Source of the DNA: Linnemannia elongata
Taxonomy: Eukaryota > Mortierellomycota > Mortierellomycetes > Mortierellales > Mortierellaceae
Assembly (NCBI GenBank): GCA_036320915.1
Contig: JAXBDG010000001.1
Coordinates: 1,302,001 to 1,366,000 of the forward strand
Direction: 5' to 3'
Length of the DNA stretch: 64,000 nucleotides
Part shown: one piece after another, positions 10,981 to 24,483 of the stretch
Layout of the letters: each line of letters starts with the position of its first letter
How positions within the stretch are numbered: the stretch's first letter is position 1
Program-made: the position numbers and the translations under genes
Notes under the pieces: generated by a model
Seen by the model: only the letters and a program-made list of their open reading frames with translations
What the model was told of the DNA's origin: nothing
Database searches by the model: none

Positions 10981-13970
10981 CTAATAGAGCCCTTCGATCA
11001 ACGATCGAACTTCAGAAACGGCCTCCAAAGTCTTCTCGATAGACTCTTCTCCTTTGAAAAAGTCCTCTGGCTCCCATGTCGGCACCTGGCCCAGGCCCAG
11101 GTATGGGTTCTCGCTGAAGCGGCTCTTCCACGAATCCCGATACATCTACCCATGATTCAGCATTTTGCAAGAGCAACAACGCAGAAAAGATATGAGGCGA
11201 TGGCGAATATTGAGTGTGTGATTGGATTATTTTCGTACCATTCGTTCCGCATATCGGTCCAAGGTTCTTTTTATAAAGGTGACACTTACCGACAGTGAAT
11301 AAAGCACTTGGCCTGGAGGTTCGTTCAGCGGGTTAATTTGGTAGGGCATGAAAGGCTTCTCCATAGTCCAGAAGGCTTCCTCGGTCATCTCGATAGTCCA
11401 TTGGTCGCGCACAATAAGCTTCTTCTTCTCGCGTCGAACATGGCGCAACTGAACATCATCAGTGTTGGCAAAGTGCAGGATGCTGTCTCGTCCACTTCTA
11501 TGGCGTGAATTGCGAAAGTCAGCGACGCTTATGACAGTGTGTGTCACGACGACGACGAGAGAAAAAAAGGTCAAAATCAACAGATGCTGTCACTTACTCT
11601 TTCAACAGGCGGAGGCCACGAACGAACTTGGCTTCGAGCGACTGGTCCGAATGCCGCTTTCCAGCTGAGACGGTCCATGACCACGACAGACGCCTAAAAA
11701 GGACTCATCAAGATGTTTTAGTTTGCTATTGCTGGCACTCCGCAACATACAGTGATCTCCTGTATAGAACTGCTCGAAATGTTTCGTTCAATGAAGCCCA
11801 CCTCTCTGAAGAAATAACCCTAATGTCCAAGGGGGTCGTCTGTTGCACAAGGCCATTCCAGAGACCTGCGTTACCGTCGGATCTGAAGGTCACTTCTAGC
11901 GTGACATTGATCGGCTCCCCCGTCTCTTCGTCTTTTCGCAAGATGTGAAGGAACCACACCTCGTCCGGCTCAATGGCTTGCTCCCTGTTGTCTGGTGGAG
12001 TGATTCTCCTCTCCGCTGCCGCAAACGTCCCCGAAGACTTAATGAAGTATGGGCTGAATTCGGACCTCAAGCGACTGTCAGGGATGACAGCAGTGTCTAA
12101 ATCCGCAATTTCCCACATATTCTGCTTGGGATAAACCAACAGACCAACCTGACCGATTCTACACATTGGAGTTACCGCATGAGATGGACTCGTAAGGATA
12201 AATTCGATCAAGGGCGTAACTCAAAAGCATAAAGCAACAACGGCGCCAAGGAGTTGTTTACGTACCGGATGCGCATCTTAACATCGTAGTCCATCAGCTG
12301 AACTGCCTCGAGTGAGCCCTCGAGTTCGTGTCTGATCCGGTCAATATTGCGTTGTGTCATCCTATAGAGAGAAGAGCAGCAGTGATGTTAGCGTACATCG
12401 TCGAAACATACGCAACTAAGGCGACGAGTAAAACTCGGCTGTAGCAAAGCTGCGTTGGCGGTGGGTACCTTTCAGAGTACTGCATTGGTCGCACATAGGG
12501 GCTCATGCCAGGAGCGATATCTGCGTGTTCTCCGTTAATCCCTGAAGCCGCATCGCCATTTCTGTTGCTTGAGTCGATAGCCGACATCCGGAGATCCACC
12601 TCTCGAACGTTTCCGAAATCGCCCACCTCCTTGGCCTTCAAATAGCGTATCTTGGTCTCATCTTGATTACCGCCGCCCTGCATGCCATGGAACCCTTGGT
12701 TAGGCGAGATGTATGGTGCAGGCGGGTTGGGAACAAGATGAATCTGCACAAGCTTTGACGGTTTTTCGAGCACATGGCAAACATGCTCTGGGGGACGGTT
12801 CAACTATAGGTCATAAGAGACGGGCTTATGGTATGAGCTTTCCATTCTACACATAAACCGAAAGACGCATCTGCTCAAGTGATTGTTTTTCGCGTTTTCT
12901 TACCACTTTGATGAGGAAGTTTTTAACTCGACCCATTGCAGTCATAGTGGTTTCCTCATCCTCGCCGGCGACGTACAAGTTCTATTGATAGCGTGGTTAT
13001 ATATAAGGCTTTAAGTAGACAGTTCAGTAATTCGCGGTTCAAAGCAAGCCTACATCCACCTACTTTGTCGAGTGATGCATGGATTTCATACCATTGCCTT
13101 ATCGATCCAAATGAATGATCGAAACTCGGCGCGCAAAGCGTCCAGCCTTTCCAGCTTCCCACCCAGGTATCGAAAAATTGGTACCTCCTTGGGCCACGCG
13201 ATGCAGTGTGTGAAGGGAAACTCTTCGGTCGGCTCGCCCAGGTACTTCTGCCGCTCCTGTTGCCGTTTGATCTCCCGATCCTTCTTCTTCTGTTCTGCTG
13301 GTGTGAGTTCGCGTTCCGGCCGTGCCCATCCCCTTGTTCGAGTAGCCTTTTGCCTCTTCTCAGCGCGCTATTTCCGGTGGGAGTGAGTGCTCTGGAGTTA
13401 GGTCATGCAGAAATCGAAATAATTGGCACACAATTTCTTCATTTGAGGCGGAAGACTTACGCCATGGTAGAACTTCTCCATGTGGTCCAATGCCGCCTTG
13501 GCGCTCTGAATGTTCTTGTGGGTGCCCCAAAGATCAATTCTCTAGTAGGTTATGATAAGAGACTGCGATATCAGCAACTGATCACATACTGTCCACAAAA
13601 TGGGTACTCCTATAAGCTCTGACGGGTGAATATGATCAGCCCATATTGTTACCTCCTTTTCCCTGTTGAGAACGGCTCGGGTGTCAGTGTTTCCACCAAT
13701 CCTGACGAGGTGTTCTTTCAGGACGTTAATGTCGGTGTATGGTGGGATCTATCGCCATAACAGCAGTAACAAAAAATAAAAGGTTAGGGACCTTAGTATA
13801 TTCTTATTCTTTACCGCGACTTAAGGAATGAAAAGGAATGAGCAAAAGGAATCGAATGAACATACAAACCAGTAATCGTCGCATGGCCCATAATCGTTGG
13901 TTACTGCAGCCTGAGTGGATGGAGCAAAGGTGTTCTGCCATTCTTGGGCATCTGCATCGTCGTAATCCAT
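10981..13970 (-). CDS. Conserved-looking orphan protein, 657 aa, 11 exons, KH-like segment
   Basis: The exons are 13970-13866, 13748-13653, 13541-13461, 13367-13092, 12981-12904, 12803-12469, 12361-12266, 12158-11751, 11693-11598, 11527-11290 and 11145-10981. All ten joins keep phase. I do not recognise the family. Near residues 45-95, VRIGGNTDTRAVLNREK followed by a DLWGTHKNIQSAKAAL stretch resembles a KH RNA-binding fold, with a GxxT turn instead of GxxG. A charged ERELTPAEQKKKDREIKR helix and a globular region rich in aromatic residues follow. The C-terminus is acidic. There is no signal peptide or membrane segment, so it is probably cytosolic, nuclear or mitochondrial. Clean splicing and ordinary composition argue that the gene is real. 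Confidence 0.78.
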
Positions 13971-14563
13971 GTTTCTTTTTGTTGTGTGGGTGTGGAATGG
14001 GGGGTAGCTGAGTTGAAAGGAAACAAAAGGAATATGGTGACAAAGGAGAATTTCAAGAAAATGGGTCTTAACACGCGCCTTGGCAGTCACTTTCGTCTTT
14101 GCGCGTGGTGTCAGTCTTGTATGCTACACTCTATGGTCGTATATTGCCGAGTGGGATTGTACATAACCTGATCTCACTCTATCCACGCGTTTACCTACTG
14201 TCCTATGCTCCTCAGTACTGGCAGCCCATTTCTCTCTCTACCAGTTCGTGTACGCGTTGATCCTAGTTTCCATACCCCTTGTCCTTTTTTTTGTCAAAAG
14301 TAAGTCCAAATGTCCGAAATGTGACGGGCAAATTCCTTAAGCTTGCTTTTCTCTGCTTCCTCCCAAGACACACAGATAAACAGTTGAGTTGGGCAAGTCG
14401 ACATTCGCCTCTCCTTTTCTTTCTACTGTTTTGCATTAGAGTGTTCATTGTGCATTCCCTTTTTGATCCCCACCCAACCCTTCCTCCTTCGCACTCCTGA
14501 AACTTCGGTCCCATTTGTCCAGATACCCAGAATAGCCCTCATACAAAACACCAAGGGTCTGTA
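13971..14563. promoter_or_regulatory. Divergent promoter region, orphan gene / exportin-7
   Basis: Two genes diverge from this 593-bp interval, so both promoters must lie here or overlap it. A pyrimidine-rich stretch at about 14400-14500 precedes the exportin ATG. I do not see a clear TATA box. Confidence 0.4.
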
Positions 14564-17500
14564 ATGATGGCTTCTTCTCTCGACCTCCCAACCCTCGAGC
14601 AATACTGTGAGACACTCTACAACCCACCCAACCCTTCAGGGCGGATCCAGGCCGAGAGTCTCCTCAACTATCACTTCCCAACCTTCAGCAATACCAATGG
14701 CAGCAACGCCAACAGTGGAGGGTCTGAATCAGTGCAGGGGCATAACCCCAATATCGCCTCTCCCATCGAATCCGCGTTACTTTGTCGAAACCTGCTCGAA
14801 AACTCAACAAACCCCTATGCGCTGATGTAGGTGCTCTCAAAGTTGTGTTGGATCAGAGCGCGACCTGCAGCACAATGTGTCCTAAAATGCGAGGATATGT
14901 CGATTGACACGATGTTGCTCGTTATTATGACCGGTATAATGCGTAGGTTTGCCACGTCACGTCTAAGGACCCTTGTCGAGGATCAATTTACCAGCTTCTC
15001 AACGGCCGAGCAACATGGTCTTCGTAAGTATCTCCCAAATCTTGCTTGTCGAACCAATTTATCTGTTTATCTCCAAATTCTTCGCGACTTAACGCTCCTT
15101 TGCTCTTGTTTGATAGGGACGTTTGTTCTTCAATACATCTACGAACATCCGGATCTGCAGCCATTTATTATATCATCACAGGCACAACTCTTCGCCATCA
15201 TTACCAAGCTTGGGTGGATCGAAAACCAGGAATTTCGCACGCTTCTGGATCAAATCCAAGTCTTTTTCCAGGTATCCAACTCGCGCATTATTGTCGATTG
15301 ACATATCCCGTTCTCACTTTAGGTATCATCGCTGTATATGAAATGTAACTTACATACGTTTCTTGTTGGGCGTTTCCTGCGTTGATAGCAAGGAGTCGGC
15401 CACCGTGTTTTGGGAGTCCGTCTTTTGACAGCTGTTGCAACAGAAATGAATCTCCCAGGAACCAAGAATGTTGTCAAGCACAGGAAGGCAGCTGTCGGGT
15501 TCAGGGACGCTCAGCTGCTTCCTATCTTCCAAGCAGCCCTTAGCATGCTCCAAAGCGTGCTCCAGAGCCAGCAATCAGGTACACGTGGGTTATTTGTACT
15601 GGCTACCTTTGCTGTCCAAATTACCTTTGACTAACAGCGCTTCAATCTCCTTCAATCTCTTACGTTCATCTGATAGATCCTCAAACGGAGAAACTGAAAG
15701 AAACCCTGCTGCTCCTGATGAAGGCGTGTCTGGCGTTCGATTTTATCGGAAGTTCGTACGAGGATTCTTCGGAAGATCTAGGCAGTCTTCAGATCCCAAC
15801 GACATGGAGGCCTGTATTTGAAGAGTCTGGGTATCTGGAAATTCTGTGGGAGAGCTGGAAGACATTTGCCAGTCCTGTCTCTGTTCTGGTCATGGAATGC
15901 CTTTCTCAAGCAGCATCGATTCGGCGCTCACTCTTTTCCGGAGACGACTCGCGACACGCTTATATATACCGGTTCATGCAGGAGATCATGCTGACCCTTA
16001 CTACTGCTGCGGGACAAAATAAGCTGCAGGATTTGGGCAATTATCACGAGTTCTGTCGGATGCTCTCGCGCTTCAAGATGACATATCAACTTTCAGAGGT
16101 CTGCAGTTTCAAGGACATCCAGCAATGGCTCTCGGCGGTCGGAGAATTCACATCTCAGGGATTCTTGTCATGGAAGGTATGGAGGTCGTTGTGATCCATA
16201 AATGTGAGCATTTACGATCTCGACAGAACACGATTAAAGTAGACTAGACCAACCATTCTCCCCTCTTCACAGTGGTCACCTAATAGCGTCCCTTACCTGT
16301 TGACATTCTGGAACAAGACAGTGGGATCTCTCAGTTCTGTGAAGCACGAGACAGAACTTCGCATCGAAGCCATCACTGTCAATCTGACTGGGGCGTACCT
16401 CAAGTCCTGCCTGGAATGTGTTCACGCCGTTATGGATGGAGAAGCGGATGGTAGGCGAAATGTAACTCTTGAGGCGACTCTGGCTTACGTTTACGCGAAG
16501 AGTTTCCATCTAACACAGCTTAATGTTTTGCACGATAGATCCACTTGAGTCAGAGGAAGCTTTGCTGGTCTCGCTGGACATGTTTGCAAATATTGCACGA
16601 ACTAAGCATACGGAATCAGGGCGTCTGCTGGTGAATGAGTTCAACAACCTTTCGATCAAGTACAGAGAACTTATTCAAAGAGCAACTTCTATGGGCGGTG
16701 CTGCCTCAACTGGATCTACCGACATTAAGGAGAGCCTATTAGTTGTTGAGTTGAAGCTGACGTGGCTGGTGTACCTCATGTCGTCCATCATTGGAGCACG
16801 AGTTGTAAGTGAGCTGATCCACCTGATCTGTGATGGGTGCTGAAAGTGTGTGCGGACCAAATTCAACTCACCTCGTTACCCTCTTTATTGCTGTAGATGT
16901 ATCAAAGCACTTCGGAGCAAGATCAGATGGATGGCGAGTTTTCCTGCGAGATCCTCGGCTTTATACATCAACTTCAGGTCTGGACAGCACAGCGACCACT
17001 CTACTTTGCTTCACCGGACGCTCATTTGCATATTCAGTCCTCCATCATTTATTTCTATCAGCAATTTCGGGCGACGTATATTGGCGAAGAGTCCTCCAAG
17101 GCTGTCAAGGTGTATACCCAGCTCTCTTCCCGTTGGGGTCTTAATACCCCAAATCAGGTTTTGAACATCATCATGGATTCTGCTCTGAACAACCTCCGTT
17201 CAACTGGCGATCCTGCCTGGAAGAAACAGGAGGATCTACTTGTGCTTCGGACCCTCAAGCTGTTCACGAATCTGGCTTCAGGGTATGTAGCGCTGTCAGT
17301 TCTCTCATAGGGCAGATGAAGGCAGGTGGAAGCTCAAATCATCTGACTAATATTTTCTCATCGTTATAATGAATAGGTACAGCTCTGTCAAATATATCCG
17401 AAAGCTTGACACGACTAAGGCGCTCCTGAAGAACCACAGCGCACCTGATTTCAAGTTCCTGGACCCTACAAGGAAAAGCTCTGACACTGCCGTTGCACGT

Positions 17501-19525
17501 TGCAGGACCATCTATTACACGATGTTGTCGCGTGTCTTATTTGCGGAGGATAATGTAGACGCAGAGTTTTGGAGGTTTATTAAGCCTTGGGAGGCAACAC
17601 TGGATCGTGTTGCTCTCGCCTTCGTAGGAGGCGGTGATCTTGGCGAGGAGGACATCCGGGTAAGACAAAAGTTTAATACTTTCCAGTGGAAAACTAAGCC
17701 CTGATCTAACAAGACAACGCCACCAATTATTGCCATTTTTTTTCTCGTGGTTAATAGCTCATTCTTTTGGGAATGTTCAAAGACTTGCGCGGGTTCGTGT
17801 CGAGTATCACCAACCGGAGACAGTACAACCTCTTTTACGAATGGTTCTATCCTGCTTACACACCCATTGTTCTCCGAGCGATTGAAATCTGGCCGCAGAA
17901 TGAAATTGGAATTGCAATCCTACGATTCTGGCACGAGTTTGTCACCAATAAGAGCAGCCGTGTTACTTTTGACAGCAGCAGTCCAAACGGGATCTTGCTG
18001 TTCCGGGAGACAAGGTGAGCAGAGAGATTGAGACTATCATGTTGAAGCTAGGGTGTAACTTTGTACTTGGCGTGGGCTGCCTTTAGAGAATATACTAACA
18101 TCCGCTGTTGTTTTTATCATAGCCACCTTCTGTCTGCCTATGGCAGCAATCTTCTGAGTCGACCTATCACGGACGAGAGCACACGTTGGTCTGAAAAGTA
18201 AGCTTCTTGCATTGTTGCTGAGTGCACTTCCATTGATTAGTACCAAAGGATGAAATCGTTGTTAAACAAATATTTATACCTCCGCAGGTACAAGGGGATC
18301 ATGCTTTACTTCAACATCATGTCGGTGTCGTTGTCTGGCAAGTACACCAACTTTGGTGTCTTCAAGCTTTATGGCGATAAGGCCCTAGATCGTGTCCTCG
18401 ACATCTTTTTCCAGCTGATGGTCGCTATCCCGGTGGCAGATATGATTGTGAGTTTCCACTAAACATCGTCATGAACTGCAGAAAAACAAGGTGCTTAAAC
18501 TGCAGAAAAACAAGGTGCTTAAACTAACCAATATCACTTTGCTTTTTGCTGTTTCTTTTGCTCTTGCTCTGTACAGGCGTTCCCTAAGCTTGGTGCTTCG
18601 TTCTTTAGCGTGATCGACGTGTTCGCGACGGACCACATGACTGGAATGCCAAGCATGCCGCAACCAGTCCTGGAATACATTTTCAGAGCGGTAGGCGAGA
18701 GTGTCCCGTTACTGGGCCAAGACTCTTCCTGCTCGACGATGGCCTGCTCTGCCATTGACAAGATCTGCTCCTTTGTTCTCAACTGGCTCATCAAGAACAA
18801 GACCCGTACCTCGGAAAGTGCTGACAGTGCGGACGAGATGCTGGAAACCGATGGAGTCGAGGATCCAGTTCGCGTTGCACGAGACCGTCTCTTGTCAACT
18901 GGAAGTATCAATGGCGCCGCCGCCGCTGCTGCTGCTGCTGCCGCAGCTGGCGGTAGAGGAAGCGTCGATTTGTCAGGAGGAGCCAACAGTCTCTTGTCAA
19001 AGCGACTTCGAGAGCAACAGCAGCAGGAGGGGGCACACTGGTTGGTCGAGTATGTTTTGAGGAATAAGGATGTCATGACCTACCTCCTTGTTGTCCTCTT
19101 CAGCGTCGTTGTCTTTGAGAACCGGAATAACCACTGGGCCCTGAGTCGACCTTTGCTTGGCCTGATCCTACTGAACAGGGAGTTTTTCGCAGAGTACACC
19201 AGCCTATTTGTCCAGGCACAGTTACCAGATCGGCAAGAGCCTCTCCAGAAGCTTGTCAATGGGGTACGTGTCTTTTCCACCATTATTGGATTGCAATCAA
19301 CACCTCCGCACTGTGATATTCATTCTCTGGCTTCATGCCACTGACATTCACTAATCTACTTGTATTGCACGTACATCGTCATTTTAGCTCATGGAAGGCA
19401 TCGAAACCAATCTGTCGACAGTTAACAGGGATCGCTTCACAACCAACACCAATGCCTTCCGCCGCGAGTGCTCCCAAATGACTCTGATGCCCGTCTCCCC
19501 AGATGATTCTGGCATCATGTCCTAA
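14564..19525 (+). CDS. XPO7: Exportin-7 (RanBP16-like) nuclear transport receptor
   Basis: Fourteen exons (14564-14826, 14947-15023, 15117-15271, 15389-15578, 15677-16176, 16273-16450, 16539-16804, 16897-17282, 17377-17659, 17758-18014, 18123-18197, 18288-18447, 18577-19263, 19388-19525) give 1204 residues with every phase closed. The translation can be laid on animal exportin-7 nearly end to end: the LFAIITKLGWI block, YHEFCRMLSRFK, SSPNGILLFRET, SGKYTNFGVFKLYGD, SRPLLGLILLN, and an EGIETNLSTVNRDRF...AFRRE ending. It is a HEAT-repeat karyopherin that carries proteins through nuclear pores with Ran-GTP. The family is usually near 1090 residues; the extra length comes partly from a linker near residue 1040 with 11 consecutive Ala. 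AATAAA lies near 19614. The start is the first of two adjacent ATGs. Confidence 0.93.
18474..18525 (+). repeat. 24-bp tandem duplication inside an exportin-7 intron
   Basis: Two exact copies of a 24-bp unit beginning aactgcagaaaaac (18474-18497 and 18498-18521) plus the first bases of a third lie within intron 12. The intron keeps normal splice borders (GTGAGT..ACAG). Confidence 0.9.
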
Positions 19526-19753
19526 GGTGCCCCACTCACGTAAAGTCATCCACAGGCACCTCGCAGTTGATAATGGAATTATCACAACGATGTCGTTCTG
19601 CACCATGCACCATGAATAAATTAACAATAGCAATCAAGAAGCAAGCGGGTGTTATTTATGTACAGCAAAAGACTTTAATCGTTCCGTTCGTTGCAAAGCA
19701 CTAGCTAGAAGCAATCATAATCGAGAGGGAGGGGAAGAGGGAAGGCGTGAGCC

Positions 19754-21861
<2,108 letters not shown>

Positions 21862-23652
21862 ATGCTTAAGAACTCTACCTGGAGTAAGTCTCTCTCTCAG
21901 CACAGCATCCCATTCTCTCTGTTTCATTCGCTTTTCGCACCTTATTTGTTACCCCTGGAAAACTGGTGGTGGACCTGAGCTAACCTTTTTTTTTTTCTCA
22001 CGGCTTTACTTCCCCATTTAAATAGAGCTCGAGGAGACCAACTTGGCCGAGTTTGGCGGCAAACTCGAGAAGGAGCACCGCAAAGAGGAAGGCGCACTCG
22101 AGAAGGCCTGGGGAAAGGAGACCGGCGTCGGTTCCCAGACCGGTCTCTGGATCTGGCGCATTGAGCAGTTCCAGGTCGTCCCTGTCGCCAAGAAGGATTA
22201 CGGTCGCTTCTACAGCGGTGACAGCTACATCATCCTCAACGTAACGTCCTTCTTCTCTCATAGTCATAATCTGCATCAACGTCCCGAAAGTCTTTTCAGC
22301 AAAGGCGTACAGGGCGTTTAGCTCATGCTCATACCGTTTTCTATTTAAAACCTAATAGTCGTACCAGAAGAAAGACTCGGACGTGATTCTTCACGATATT
22401 CACTTCTGGCTCGGAAAGGACACCAGCCAGGACGAGGCTGGAACCGCCGCCTACAAGACCGTCGAGTTGGATGATTGTATGTCGTTGTCTGTTCATATGG
22501 TTTGCATCTTACAATTGGTTAATTAACCAGTTGAGCAATTGAACCTGTACTAATAACTTTCCTTGCTTTTTCCAATGCAGACTTGGATGGCAAGCCTGTT
22601 CAGCATCGTGAGGTTGATGGATTCGAGTCAAAGCAGTTATTGTCGTACTTCAAGACCTTCTCGACTCAGAGCGGAGGTGTCAAGTCTGGATTCCACCACT
22701 GGACTGAGCCTGAGTACCCCGCGCGCCTGTTGATGGTCAAGTCTGCCCCCGTCAATGGTGGTCACCGCTCGTCGGTTGTCGTCCGCGAAGTGGCAAAGTC
22801 TATGATTAACAGCGGCGATGTATTTATTCTTGATACTGGCAAGGTGCTCTACCAGTGGAATGGAAAGAAGAGCTCTGGCATTGAGAAGGTCAAGGCTGCC
22901 GAGTATGCCCATGGTATCGAGGCTGACCGTTCTGGAGATGTCAACGTCGAGACCTTCGGTGAGAGGAAAAACATCATCCTGTTATTGGAACCAAAAGACC
23001 ACAGAAAACTGTAATGAGAGAAAAATTGTGCTAATGTTGTGTTCTCATTTTGTCCCGCGGGATGATGTAAAAATAGACGAGGGCGAGCGCGATTGCAAGG
23101 TTTTCTGGGCTGCCCTTGGTGGCGAGGTTGAGGTCAAGGATGCTGAGGAGGTCGCTGCTGAGCCTGAGTATGTCAAGAAGCTGTACCGGTAAGTTTCCTT
23201 CTCCTCCTCCCTGCTTTACCATGCATGATAACCCCATCCATTACACTGCGAACGACGTGTGCTTTTATGCACAGTGGGGTTTCAATGAGCTCTTTTGCTG
23301 GTTTTTTTTTTCAACTTTCCCGTTCTGACAAACCTTTTTCCTTTTTTTTCCTTTTCTGTGATAACAAAACAGCCTGAGCAACGCCAGCGGAAAGCTCGTT
23401 TTCACAAAGGAGGGATCGGGTCCCGAGGTCAACAGTGGTCTCTTGGATTCGAATGATGTCTTCATTCTGGATGTCCAGCACGAGGTCTTTGTCTGGGTCG
23501 GAGCCAACGCCAACCCCGTCGAGCACAAGAACGGCCTCCACTATGCCCAGGAGTACCTCAAGAACGAGGGTCTCCCTAGTCAGACCCCCATCTCCAAGGT
23601 CTTAGAGGAGGGCGACCATACCATGTTCGACAACGCCTTGAACCGTTTCTAA
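21862..23652 (+). CDS. Severin/fragmin-type actin-severing protein (three gelsolin repeats)
   Basis: Six exons (21862-21883, 22026-22240, 22359-22476, 22581-22958, 23077-23188, 23373-23652) encode 374 residues. The first exon is only 22 nt. Three gelsolin-like repeats are seen: one around [15 protein letters not shown] with [12 protein letters not shown] and [25 protein letters not shown]; a second with [22 protein letters not shown]; and a third with [22 protein letters not shown]. The length fits severin, fragmin or CapG (about 350-370 residues) rather than six-repeat gelsolin. It should bind, sever and cap actin filaments in a calcium-dependent way in the cytoplasm. All phases close. Confidence 0.93.
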
Positions 23653-23696
23653 GAATGCCATTCGCGAACCATGGCTGTACATATATCATCCTGAAT

Positions 23697-23896
23697 TAAA
23701 AAAAATATCTATGAGTGGAGTGCACCGTACTTTGTTCTTACAAACTGAACCGACGATCGCGTGCTTAAAGCCGTTTCCTTCCGAATGTGAGTAAGAGGCG
23801 TGTACGTTTTTTTTTTTTTTTTTTTTTTTTGCATCTCGCATTTTTCCTCCACTCCTTCATCCATCTCTCAGTCTACAGATCTCATTCCACTCGACA
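23697..23896 (+). promoter_or_regulatory. Short promoter between severin and CoA-binding gene, with poly(T)
   Basis: The space between the severin stop and the next ATG is 244 bp and must hold a 3' end and a promoter. It includes a run of about 22 T at 23809-23830, possibly nucleosome-excluding. Confidence 0.4.
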
Positions 23897-24422
23897 ATGT
23901 CTTCCACCATCAACGAATTCTTTTCCTCCCCCAGCCAAAAGTTTGCCGTCGTCGGAGCCTCCTCCAATCGCACAAAGTTTGGCAACAAGGTCCTTCGCTG
24001 GTAAAGTGGGACTAAAAAAGCAAAATATTGATCAAAGTAGAAAGTTTGCAAACTGTGAAGGATCCACTGTCGCTGACAATGTCCCTCCTGTGTTTCTCTA
24101 AAATAGGTACATCGACAACGGTTACACGGCAGTACCAGTAAACCCCAAAGAAAAGACAATCGAATCCTTGACCTGTGTCCAGGACCTGTCCTCCCTGCCT
24201 GGTGAGCCTTCAGAGTACAATATCTCGATCATCACCCCTCCAGCAGTGACAAAATCCATCCTGGAGGCCGCTCACAAGAACGGTATCAAACGTGTCTGGT
24301 TGCAGCCTGATGTTGAATCTGCAGAAGCGTTGGCTTACGCCAAGGAGGTCGGACTTTTGATCATTTCCGGTGGACCCTGTGTCTTGGTCCATGGTATCCC
24401 CAGTTCCCGCGCAAAGTTGTAA
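23897..24422 (+). CDS. CoA-binding domain protein (YccU-like), 139 aa
   Basis: Two exons, 23897-24000 and 24107-24422, join in phase 2 to give 139 residues. The whole protein is one Rossmann-type CoA-binding domain: FAVVGASSNRTKFGNKVLR forms the nucleotide loop, followed by GYTAVPVNPKEKTIES, then IITPPAVTKSIL and GIKRVWLQPDVES, ending ISGGPCVLVHG. It resembles the stand-alone bacterial YccU family and the CoA-binding part of succinyl-CoA synthetase alpha. The cellular role of these small proteins is poorly defined. No targeting peptide is seen. It converges on the aminopeptidase-like gene across only 61 bp. Confidence 0.9.
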
Positions 24423-24483
24423 AATCGTGTTAAGAAAGAATAAATGGAAGACAGTGTTTTATTAAAGGTGCACTTGAAAAAGT

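Noticed and set aside
15301..15360. Possible extra exportin-7 exon starting GTATCATCG after TTTAG
   Set aside because: No donor keeps phase with the next exon, whereas joining 15271 directly to 15389 matches exportin-7 without a gap.
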